Part shown: positions 1 to 6,780 of the stretch, piece after piece
Layout of the letters: every line of letters begins with the position of its first letter
Numbering within the stretch: the stretch's first letter is position 1
Origin: Saccharothrix australiensis
GTDB taxonomy: Bacteria; Actinomycetota; Actinomycetes; Mycobacteriales; Pseudonocardiaceae
Assembly: GCF_003634935.1 (NCBI RefSeq)
Contig: NZ_RBXO01000001.1
Location: forward strand, 2,567,501 to 2,631,500
Direction: 5' to 3'
DNA: 64,000 nucleotides
Translations under genes and position numbers: made by a program
The notes under the pieces: generated by a model
Told to the model about the DNA's origin: nothing
The model's database searches: none
The model's input: only the letters and a program-made list of their open reading frames with translations

Positions 1-1362
1 GACCTGATCGCCAGGGGCACCACCGACACCGCGGTGGTCGCCACGGCCCTGCGCAGGGCCGCGCCGGAGGTGTTGGTCGCCGTGGTGCAGGCGGTGTTCC
101 TCGTCACCGCCGTGCTCGTGCTCGACCCGTTGATCGGCGCGTGCGGGCTGGCCTGCCTGGTGGTGGTCGCGCTGGCGCTGCGCTGGTACCTGCGCCGCGC
201 CCGCGTCGCGTACCTCGCGGAGGCGGACGCGGGCGCGCGCCTGGCCGACGTCGTCGCGAGCACCGCGGGCGGCGCGCGCACCGTGGAGGCGCTCGGCCTG
301 GCCCGGCGACGCGAGCAGGCGGCGGAGGACGCCGTCGACTGCTCGCGCCGGGCGCGGCTGCGGACCCTGTGGCTGCGTTCCGTGCTCTTCCCCGCCGTGG
401 ACGTGTCGCACGTGCTGCCCGTCGTCGGCGTGCTGGCGGTCGGCGGCGCGCTGTACTTCGACGGCGTGGCGAGCCTGGGCACCGTCGTCGCCGCCGCGGT
501 GTACCTGCGGCAGCTCGCGGGCCCGCTGGACACCCTCATGCTGTGGGTGGACCAGTTGCAGAGCGCGGGCGCGGCGTACGCGCGGGTCGAGGGCCTGGCG
601 GCGGTCGGCGGCGAGCGGCGCGCGTCGGACGCGCCCGCCGACGACCGGATCGAGGTGGCCGGCGTCCGGTACGCCTACGACGGCGGCCCCGACGTGCTGC
701 ACGGCATCGACCTGGTGGTGCGGCCGGGCGAGCGGGTGGCGGTGGTCGGGCCGTCGGGCGCGGGCAAGTCCACGCTCGGCCGGCTGCTGGCGGGTGTCGA
801 CCGGCCGACCGGCGGCCGGGTCTCCGTCGGCGGCGTGCCGGTCGCGGACCTGGCCCCGGAGCGGCTCCGCCGCCAGGTCGTGCTGGTCACCCAGGACCAC
901 CACGTCTTCCGCGCCACGGTGCGGGAGAACCTGCTCGTCGCCGGGCCGGACGCGGGCGACGCGGAGCTGCGCGCCGCGCTCGCCGCCGTCGGCGCGACGT
1001 GGGCGGACGAGCTGCCGGACGGCCTGGACACCGAGCTGGGCGGCGCGCACCGGCTGGACGGCGGGCAGGCGCAGCAGCTGTCCCTGGCCCGCGTGGTGCT
1101 GGCGGACCCGCACACCGTGGTCCTCGACGAGGCGACGGCCCTGCTGGACCCGACGACCGCCCGCAACACCGAACGCGCCCTCGCGGCGGTCCTGGAGGGG
1201 CGCACGGTCATCGCGATCGCGCACCGCCTCCAGACCGCGCACAGCGCCGACCGCGTGGTGGTGCTGGAGGAGGGCCGGCTGATCGAGCAGGGGGCGCACG
1301 ACGACCTGGTGGGGCGGGACGGGGTGTACGCGGCGCTGTGGCGCTCGTGGCACGGCGACTGA
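1..1362 (+). CDS. ABC transporter, fused permease/ATP-binding half-transporter (5' end outside window)
   Basis: The reading frame is open from base 1, so the gene starts upstream of the window. The first ~190 visible residues are hydrophobic and helical, as in the second half of an exporter-type transmembrane domain. The nucleotide-binding domain follows, with Walker A GPSGAGKST near position 750, a signature reading LDGGQ instead of the usual LSGGQ, Walker B VVLDEATALLDP and the H-loop IAIAHRLQ. This layout (permease then ATPase in one chain) is that of ABCB/MsbA-type half-transporters that work as dimers in the cytoplasmic membrane. Its partner is probably the gene just upstream. Placed next to the biosynthetic genes it could export the cluster product or confer resistance, but it could equally be a neighbour outside the cluster. 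Confidence 0.85.
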   Translation, partial: DLIARGTTDTAVVATALRRAAPEVLVAVVQAVFLVTAVLVLDPLIGACGLACLVVVALALRWYLRRARVAYLAEADAGARLADVVASTAGGARTVEALGLARRREQAAEDAVDCSRRARLRTLWLRSVLFPAVDVSHVLPVVGVLAVGGALYFDGVASLGTVVAAAVYLRQLAGPLDTLMLWVDQLQSAGAAYARVEGLAAVGGERRASDAPADDRIEVAGVRYAYDGGPDVLHGIDLVVRPGERVAVVGPSGAGKSTLGRLLAGVDRPTGGRVSVGGVPVADLAPERLRRQVVLVTQDHHVFRATVRENLLVAGPDAGDAELRAALAAVGATWADELPDGLDTELGGAHRLDGGQAQQLSLARVVLADPHTVVLDEATALLDPTTARNTERALAAVLEGRTVIAIAHRLQTAHSADRVVVLEEGRLIEQGAHDDLVGRDGVYAALWRSWHGD

Positions 1363-1552
1363 GCGCCGCGCCCGCGTCGGGCGGCCGGTCGCGGGTCCGC
1401 GCGGTCGGGAGCCGCCGCCCACCGCGGCGGCGCGGGCGCTCCCGCCCGCCGCCGGCCGCGCGCGGCCCCGGTGCGGGGTGGTCCGCCGCGCCGCCGGCGG
1501 CGCTCGGCAGGAGCCCGGCGGTCAGCGTGGCGACGAAGGTGCGATGGCGCAC
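1208..1552 (-). CDS. doubtful small ORF with a leader-like start, antisense to the ABC gene end
   Basis: A GTG at 1552 on the minus strand sits six bases after a strong GAGGAGGGA ribosome binding site. The first ~24 residues (VRHRTFVATLTAGLLPSAAG) look like a short Sec leader with charged start, hydrophobic core and Ala-x-Ala-like end. The rest is Arg/Pro/Ala-rich, of the kind produced by shadow frames, and it runs antisense into the ABC transporter gene. It could be a small exported peptide, the decayed start of a lost gene, or chance. I do not recognise any family. Confidence 0.15.
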   Translation of the reverse strand: MRHRTFVATLTAGLLPSAAGGAADHPAPGPRAAGGGRERPRRRGGRRLPTARTRDRPPDAGAALSRRATSATAPRTPRPAPPGRRAPPARSAGPPPAPPRGRRCARSGGGARSR

Positions 1553-1704
1553 GTCGGTCCCTCCTCGGTGGTCGACGCGGGGTCGACCGCGCCACGAGGA
1601 TTCCTTGATCCGGCGCGGGGAAACCGGCGTGCGCGGCATTCGCCCCATCCGGTGACGGTCGGCGGCGCGGCGGGCGGTGCGGGCGCGCGGCGGATCGGGG
1701 AGGA

Positions 1705-1828
1705 CCGGTCGGTCCGTCGATCGGGTGAACCCGCCCGGTGACCGGTCCGCGGCCCGGCAAAGGCGCCAGGTGGCCGGTCCGTCGGTCGCTCGGTCCGGCG
1801 GCCACCCGGTCGGTCCGTCGGCCGGGTG
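1705..1828. repeat. 23-bp imperfect direct repeat in the 1363-1864 intergenic region
   Basis: Positions 1705-1727 and 1806-1828 carry the same 23-bp sequence with two mismatches, both containing CGGTCGGTCCGTCG. A shorter relative (CGGTCCGTCGG) lies between them at about 1778. The copies are 101 bp apart. Apart from these repeats, the hairpin at their right end and the doubtful antisense ORF, the ~500 bp between the ABC gene and the flavin reductase hold nothing I can identify. Confidence 0.5.
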
Positions 1829-1831
1829 GCT
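1800..1831 (-). terminator. hairpin terminator downstream of flavin reductase
   Basis: GCCACCCGG (1801-1809) pairs with CCGGGTGGC (1822-1830), a perfect 9-bp stem with a 12-nt loop, extended by a flanking G-T or G-C pair. It lies 35 bp after the stop of the minus-strand flavin reductase. There is no U tract, as is common in high-GC actinomycetes. Confidence 0.5.
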
Positions 1832-1864
1832 CGCCCGGCCGGGCCGGGCCGGGCCGTGCGCCGG

Positions 1865-2380
1865 TCAGCCCGTCAGGCCGGGCACCGGTCGGATCACCGG
1901 CTGGAAGAACGAGCCGTAGCGGCCCCGGTGGAACACCAGCGGCGGACCCGCCAGGCCCGACTGCGACAGCCCGACCACCCGCGCCACCACGATCACGTGG
2001 TCGCCGGCTTCGTGCTCCACCTCGGTCGTGCACGAGATCCACGCCAGCGCGCCGTCCAGCTCCGGCCCGGTCGGCGACGGCGTCCAGCGGACGCCCGCGA
2101 ACCGGTCCGCGCCCTTCGCCGCGAACCGGCGGCACAGCCACTCGCCGTGCCGGTCCAGCACGTTGACCGTGAACGCGGCGCGCGCGCGGATCGCGGGCCA
2201 CGTCGAGGAGCCCTTCGCCGCGCACGCCAGCACCAGCGGCGGGTCCAGCGACACCGACGTGAAGGAGTTGCACGCCACGCCGATCGGCTCGCCGCGGTCG
2301 TCGGTCGACGTGACGATCGTGACGCCGGTCGGCAGCCGGCCGAGGGTCTGCCGGAAGTGCACCGGGTCGATCTCGGCCAT
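1865..2380 (-). CDS. flavin reductase-like FMN-binding protein
   Basis: This 171-residue protein belongs to the flavin reductase (HpaC/ActVB-like) family: an N-terminal FRQTLGRLPTGVTIVTS, then PIGVACNSFTSVSLDPPLVL, and a C-terminal GDHVIVVARV with a closing PLVFHRGRYGSF. These enzymes use NAD(P)H to reduce free FMN or FAD, which diffuses to a partner monooxygenase. ATG at 2380 is chosen over the in-frame GTG at 2392 because AGGGG lies four bases before it, while the GTG has no ribosome binding site. The obvious partner is the flavin monooxygenase at 28816-30024, since that family needs reduced flavin supplied in trans. It diverges from the methoxymalonyl cassette, with 230 bp between. Confidence 0.85.
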   Translation of the reverse strand: MAEIDPVHFRQTLGRLPTGVTIVTSTDDRGEPIGVACNSFTSVSLDPPLVLACAAKGSSTWPAIRARAAFTVNVLDRHGEWLCRRFAAKGADRFAGVRWTPSPTGPELDGALAWISCTTEVEHEAGDHVIVVARVVGLSQSGLAGPPLVFHRGRYGSFFQPVIRPVPGLTG

Positions 2381-2610
2381 GGCACCCCTCACTCAGCGGA
2401 AGACTGACGTCGGAGCGTAGTTCGGGGCCTCCGCGCCGGTACTGGCACCGAGGGCCAGATCGGAGATCGCGATTTGGTTCCCCGGCGCACCCGCCGCGAC
2501 CGCCCCGTGGTGTTCGCTGGAGCAGCCACCCGCCGGGGAGCCCCGCGGGCCCTCCGCGACCTCGACCAGCGACCTCGATGAGCGACCTCGACCAGCAGCA
2601 AGGGGGAACG
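2381..2610. promoter_or_regulatory. divergent intergenic region between flavin reductase and methoxymalonyl cassette
   Basis: This 230-bp stretch must hold promoters for the flavin reductase (minus) and the fkbK-like operon (plus). Visible elements are the palindrome ATCGCGAT at 2466-2473 and a 13-bp triple tandem repeat at 2556-2594 just before the cassette start. The ribosome binding site AGGGGGA precedes the ATG at 2611. I cannot assign convincing -35/-10 boxes. Confidence 0.4.
2556..2594. repeat. 13-bp tandem repeat, three copies
   Basis: GCGACCTCGACCA, GCGACCTCGATGA and GCGACCTCGACCA follow each other at 2556, 2569 and 2582 with an exact 13-bp period. The array ends 16 bp before the start codon of the fkbK-like gene, overlapping an alternative in-frame ATG at 2578. 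It could be an operator array, a leader feature or replication slippage. Confidence 0.7.
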
Positions 2611-3468
2611 ATGACCGACGGCCCAGGGCACCGGCTCGCGGTGTTCGGCGCGGGCACGATGGGCGTGGGCATCACCGCGCTGGCCATCGGGCGCGGCGTC
2701 CCGGTGACGCTCGTGGACGTCGACGCGGAGCGGTTGGCCGCCGCGCGGGCGCGAGTGCGCCACGAGCTGCGCACGGCCCGCATGATGGGCGCGCTGCCGC
2801 ACGACGGGCCGGTGGGCGACCTGGCGCTGGCGGACGCCGCGGACGCCGCCGCCGACGCCACCGCCGTCATCGAGGCGATCACCGAGGCGGCGGACCTGAA
2901 GGTGAAGGTGCAGAACGACATCGCCGCCGTCGTCGCGCCCACCGCGCTGCGCGTCACCAACACCTCGTCCATCCCCGTCGACGAGCTGGCCGGCCAGGTG
3001 CCGCGACCGGAGTTCCTGGTCGGCGTGCACTTCATGAACCCCGCCTACCTGATCGGCACGCTGGAGGTCGTGCGCGGCCCGCGGACCGGCGACGCCGCGA
3101 TGGCGGCCGTGCGCTCGCTGCTGGACGCGCTGGGGCGCAAGCCGATCGTCGTCGACGACGGGCCGGGCTTCGTCACCAGCCGGGTGCTGCACCGCATGAT
3201 CAACGACGCGGCGCGGGTGGTCGAGGAGGGCCGCGCGACCGTCGAGGACGTCGACGCCCTGATGGAGCAGTGCATCGGCCACCGCACCGGCCCGCTCAAG
3301 ACCGCCGACCTCATCGGCATCGACAACCTGGTGGACTCGCTGCGGGTGCTCTACGAGCGCACCGGCGACGAGGGCTGCAAACCCAGCGCGCTGCTGCTGC
3401 GCAAGGTCGCCGAGGGGCACCACGGCCGCAAGACCGGCCGCGGCTTCTACGAGTACGGGACCGCCTGA
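2611..3468 (+). CDS. 3-hydroxyacyl-CoA dehydrogenase family enzyme for methoxymalonyl-ACP synthesis (FkbK/Asm13-like)
   Basis: This 285-residue protein has an N-terminal Rossmann motif [10 protein letters not shown] and the 3-hydroxyacyl-CoA dehydrogenase pattern [18 protein letters not shown], then a C-terminal helical domain ending in [12 protein letters not shown]. In FK520 and ansamitocin clusters the homologue oxidises glyceryl-ACP to the 2-hydroxy-3-oxopropionyl level, on the way to hydroxymalonyl- and methoxymalonyl-ACP. I start it at 2611, four bases after AGGGGGA. The ATG at 2578 lies inside the tandem repeat and lacks a good ribosome binding site. It is first in a tight five-gene operon and overlaps the next gene by one base (TGATG). 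Confidence 0.88.
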   Translation: MTDGPGHRLAVFGAGTMGVGITALAIGRGVPVTLVDVDAERLAAARARVRHELRTARMMGALPHDGPVGDLALADAADAAADATAVIEAITEAADLKVKVQNDIAAVVAPTALRVTNTSSIPVDELAGQVPRPEFLVGVHFMNPAYLIGTLEVVRGPRTGDAAMAAVRSLLDALGRKPIVVDDGPGFVTSRVLHRMINDAARVVEEGRATVEDVDALMEQCIGHRTGPLKTADLIGIDNLVDSLRVLYERTGDEGCKPSALLLRKVAEGHHGRKTGRGFYEYGTA

Positions 3469-4136
3469 TGGCCGGGCAGGTGGAGCTGACCGAGACCGTC
3501 CTCGACTACGTGCGCGAGGTCTCCGTGCGCGAGGACGACGTCCTGCGGGAGCTGCGCGGCGAGACCGCCGCGATGCCCGCGCTCGCCTCGATGGTCACCA
3601 TGCCCGAGGAGGGCCAGCTCCTCGCGCTGCTGGTGGGCCTCGTCGGCGCGGAGCGCGTCCTGGAGCTGGGCACCTTCACCGGCTACAGCGCGCTGTGCAT
3701 GGCCCGCGCCCTGCCGCCGCACGGGCGGCTCGTCACGTGCGACATCAGCGAGCGGTGGACCAGGGTCGCCCGCCGGTACTGGGCGCGGGCCGAGGTGGCC
3801 GACCGCATCGACCTCCGCATCGGCGACGCGGCGCGGACCACCGCCGACCTGCTCGCCGAGCACGGGCCGGGCTCGTTCGACCTGGTCTTCATCGACGCCG
3901 ACAAGGCGGGCTACCCGCGCTACTACGAGGACGCGCTGGCCCACGTGCGCCCCGGCGGGCTGATCGTGCTGGACAACACGCTGTTCTTCGGCCGCGTCGT
4001 GGACCCGGCCGCGCGGGACGCGGACACCGAGGCGATCCGGGCGCTCAACGCGGCGCTGCGCACCGACGACCGGGTCGAGCTGTGCCTGTTGCCGATGGCC
4101 GACGGCATCACGTTGGCCCGCAGGACGAAGACGTGA
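3468..4136 (+). CDS. SAM-dependent O-methyltransferase for methoxymalonyl-ACP (FkbG/Asm17-like)
   Basis: This 222-residue class I methyltransferase resembles the caffeoyl-CoA OMT family: [16 protein letters not shown] is the SAM-binding motif [14 protein letters not shown] the motif with the metal-binding aspartate, and [16 protein letters not shown] follows. Within the cassette it is expected to methylate the 2-hydroxyl of hydroxymalonyl-ACP. The start ATG overlaps the stop of the preceding gene. The following ACP gene begins 13 bases after its stop, so one transcript is very likely. Compared with ansamitocin (order asm13-14-15-16-17), here the methyltransferase has moved to second position. 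Confidence 0.88.
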   Translation: MAGQVELTETVLDYVREVSVREDDVLRELRGETAAMPALASMVTMPEEGQLLALLVGLVGAERVLELGTFTGYSALCMARALPPHGRLVTCDISERWTRVARRYWARAEVADRIDLRIGDAARTTADLLAEHGPGSFDLVFIDADKAGYPRYYEDALAHVRPGGLIVLDNTLFFGRVVDPAARDADTEAIRALNAALRTDDRVELCLLPMADGITLARRTKT

Positions 4137-4149
4137 ACCGGGAGGAAGC

Positions 4150-4422
4150 ATGACCGAGTCGGCGACCCTGACCGAGACCGCGATCGAGGAGCGGATCCAG
4201 GAGTTCCTGACCGCGAAGACCAAGCTGCGCTGGGAGCCGGAGGTCGACCTGTTCGCGTCCGGCGTGGTGTCCTCGCTGTTCGCGATGGAGCTGGTGGTCT
4301 TCGTGGAGAGCACCTTCGACGTCGCGGTGGAGGGACCGGACCTCGCGCTGGACAACTTCCGGACCGTGCGCTCGATGAGCGCGCTGGTGACGCGCCTGCG
4401 CGACGGGCAGCCCGGTGCCTGA
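4150..4422 (+). CDS. discrete acyl carrier protein carrying the methoxymalonyl precursor (FkbJ/Asm14-like)
   Basis: This 90-residue acidic protein reads DLFASGVVSSLFAMELVVF around the phosphopantetheine attachment site. The serine pair in a VVSSLF context replaces the usual GxDS, as in FkbJ-type carriers of glyceryl, hydroxymalonyl and methoxymalonyl groups. The FkbH-like enzyme loads it with a glycerate-derived unit, and the dehydrogenases and methyltransferase act on the tethered substrate. ATG 4150 follows GGGAGGAAGC. Its stop overlaps the start of the next gene by 8 bases, suggesting translational coupling. Confidence 0.88.
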   Translation: MTESATLTETAIEERIQEFLTAKTKLRWEPEVDLFASGVVSSLFAMELVVFVESTFDVAVEGPDLALDNFRTVRSMSALVTRLRDGQPGA

Positions 4423-5512
4423 CGACCTCGCCCCGCTCGTCACCGAGACCGTCGGCGACGCCGCCGACGGCTGGGACACCGCGGGCGCGATCCCCGTCGA
4501 GCTGCTGCGCGGCCTCGGCGCCAAGGGCGTCCTGTGCGCCGAGGTGGCCGCCGAGCACGGCGGCCTCGGGCTGTCCGGCGCGGCCAACGGCGAGCTGACC
4601 GCGCACACCGGGGCGCTGTGCAGCTCGCTCCGCAGCGTCATGACCTCGCAGGGCATGGCCGCGTGGACCATCCAGCGGCTCGGCGACCGGGCGCAGCGCG
4701 CCGAGCACCTCGCCCGGCTGACCGGCGGCGACCTCGCCGCGGTGGCGTTCAGCGAACCCGGCGCGGGCAGCGACCTGGCCGCCGTCGCCGCGGAGATCCG
4801 CCCCGACGGCGACCACGTGGTCGTGCGCGGCGTCAAGACGTGGATCACCGCGGCGGCCTACGCCGACGTCGTGGTGGTCTTCGGCCGCTACGGCGGCGGC
4901 GCGGCGGCGGTGGTCGTGCCCACGTCCGCGCCGGGCGTGCGGGTGGAGCGGGTGCCGAGCCCGATGGGCTGCCGCGCGGCGGGCCACTCCACCGTCACCC
5001 TGGACGACGTCCGGCTGCCGGCGGACGCCGTGCTCGCCGCGGCCGGCCAGCCGATCACCATGCTGACCACCATCGCCCTGACCTACGGCAGGCTGTCCGT
5101 GGCGTGGGGCTGCGTCGGCATCCTGCGCGCCTGCCTGTCCGCCGCGGTCGGGCACGCCAAGCGGCGCGAGCAGTTCGGCGCGCGGCTGCTGGACCACCAG
5201 CTCGTGGCGCGGCACGTCGCCGAGCTGTACGTCGCCGAGCGCACCGCCACCCACGCCTGCGCCGAGGCCGCCGCCGCGTGGGACGCCCGGTCGCCGCGCC
5301 AAGCCGCCGCGGCGGTGCTGGCCAAGCACGTCGCGTCGGGCAACGCGGCGCGTGGCGCGGCGTCGGCCGTGCAGGTGCTCGCCTCGGCGGGCGCGGTGGA
5401 CGGCCACGTCGTGGCGCGGGCGTACCGCGACGCCAAGCTCATGGAGATCATCGAGGGCAGCACCGAGATCAGCCAGCTGATCCTGGCGGAGCACGCCGCC
5501 GCCACCTGCTGA
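4415..5512 (+). CDS. acyl-CoA dehydrogenase family enzyme for methoxymalonyl-ACP synthesis (FkbI/Asm15-like)
   Basis: This 365-residue flavoprotein has the acyl-CoA dehydrogenase signatures AFSEPGAGSDLA, a central beta-domain with VKTWITAAAYADV, and a C-terminal helical domain with QFGARLLDHQLVARHVA and MEIIEGSTEISQLI, which should hold the catalytic glutamate. In this pathway the family completes oxidation of the 3-carbon of the glyceryl-ACP intermediate to the malonate level. The GTG start at 4415 lies inside the ACP gene, so translation is likely coupled to it. The FkbH-like gene follows after 36 bases. Confidence 0.87.
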   Translation: MPDDLAPLVTETVGDAADGWDTAGAIPVELLRGLGAKGVLCAEVAAEHGGLGLSGAANGELTAHTGALCSSLRSVMTSQGMAAWTIQRLGDRAQRAEHLARLTGGDLAAVAFSEPGAGSDLAAVAAEIRPDGDHVVVRGVKTWITAAAYADVVVVFGRYGGGAAAVVVPTSAPGVRVERVPSPMGCRAAGHSTVTLDDVRLPADAVLAAAGQPITMLTTIALTYGRLSVAWGCVGILRACLSAAVGHAKRREQFGARLLDHQLVARHVAELYVAERTATHACAEAAAAWDARSPRQAAAAVLAKHVASGNAARGAASAVQVLASAGAVDGHVVARAYRDAKLMEIIEGSTEISQLILAEHAAATC

Positions 5513-5548
5513 GCGCGCACCCACACCGTGACCACCGGGGGAACCATC

Positions 5549-6664
5549 ATGGCCGACCGGCCGCTCGTGAAGTGCCTCGTCTGGGACCTGGACAACACGC
5601 TCTGGCAAGGCACCCTGCTGGAGGACGGCGAGGTCCGCCTCAGCGACGCCGTGCGCAAGACCGTCGTCGAACTGGACGCGCGGGGCGTGCTCCAGTCCGT
5701 CGCCAGCCGCAACGACCACGACCACGCCTGGGCGACGCTGGAGAAGCTAGGCGTCGCCGAGTACTTCGTGCTGCCCCGCATCCACTGGGGCGCGAAGTCG
5801 CACTCGGTGCGGGAGATCGCCGAGGAGCTGAACTTCGCCCTGTCGACGATCGCGTTCATCGACGACATGCCCACCGAGCGGGCCGAGGTGGCCCACCACC
5901 TGCCCGAGGTGCGCTGCTTCGACGCCGCGCAGGCCGAGGAGCTGCTGCACCTGCCGGACTTCAGCCCGCAGGTGGTGACCGTCGACGCGCGCCGCCGCCG
6001 CGAGATGTACCAGGCGGGGTTCCGCCGCGACGCCGAGCGCGCCGGGTTCGAGGGCCCCGACGAGGACTTCCTGCGCACCCTGGAGCTGGTGATGCGCATC
6101 GGGAAGGCGAAGGAAGCCGAGCTGTCCAGGGTCGAGGAGCTGACCCTGCGCACCAGCCAGATGAACGCCACCGGCATCCACTACTCGGACGAGGCCCTGC
6201 GCGCGCTCGTGTCGGACCCCGACCACGAGGTGCTGGTCATCTCGCTGGCCGACCGGTTCGGGCCGCACGGCGCGGTCGGCGTGATGCTGGTCGAGCGCGG
6301 CGCGGCGGCGTGGCGGCTCAAGCTGCTGGCCACGTCGTGCCGGGTGGTCAGCTTCGGCGCGGGCGCGGTGCTGCTGCGCTGGCTGGTCGACCAGGCGGCC
6401 AGGGCGGGGGTGCACCTGGTCGCGGACTTCCGCAGGACCGACCGCAACCGCATGATGGAGGTCGCCTACCGCTTCGCGGGGTTCGCGCCCGCCGGTTGTG
6501 AATGCCTCGCCGGGTTTGACACGACGGGCGCGGATGCCGGCACAGTGGGCATCGAACGCCTGCACCTGGTCCCGGGTTCGCAGCAGGCGCCGACGACGAT
6601 GGCGGTGTTCGCCCCCGAGCTGCACCGCCGCGGCGAGGCGCCGGTCGAGTGGTCGTCGACCTGA
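5549..6664 (+). CDS. FkbH-like HAD-superfamily glyceryl-ACP synthase (Asm16-like)
   Basis: This 371-residue protein starts with the HAD signature CLVWDLDNTLWQGTLLEDG (DxDxT), followed by ASRNDHDHAW and the acidic motif FIDDMPTERAEV; the C-terminal half includes QMNATGIHYS and a GNAT-like end. FkbH enzymes take 1,3-bisphosphoglycerate, dephosphorylate it and load the glyceryl group on the dedicated ACP, which is the committed step to methoxymalonyl-ACP. ATG 5549 is chosen because GGGGGA lies eight bases upstream; the GTG at 5528 in the same frame has no such site. It is last in the cassette, with a 116-bp gap before the SARP gene. Confidence 0.9.
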   Translation: MADRPLVKCLVWDLDNTLWQGTLLEDGEVRLSDAVRKTVVELDARGVLQSVASRNDHDHAWATLEKLGVAEYFVLPRIHWGAKSHSVREIAEELNFALSTIAFIDDMPTERAEVAHHLPEVRCFDAAQAEELLHLPDFSPQVVTVDARRRREMYQAGFRRDAERAGFEGPDEDFLRTLELVMRIGKAKEAELSRVEELTLRTSQMNATGIHYSDEALRALVSDPDHEVLVISLADRFGPHGAVGVMLVERGAAAWRLKLLATSCRVVSFGAGAVLLRWLVDQAARAGVHLVADFRRTDRNRMMEVAYRFAGFAPAGCECLAGFDTTGADAGTVGIERLHLVPGSQQAPTTMAVFAPELHRRGEAPVEWSST

Positions 6665-6780
6665 GGGTCCCGCCGCGTGCGGGTACCGGGACGGGCGAAG
6701 GCACGACGGGGTGAGCCCCGGGCCGTCCGACCGGCGCGGTCCGACCCACCCCGGCACGCGACGGGAGCGCAGGGGGACGG

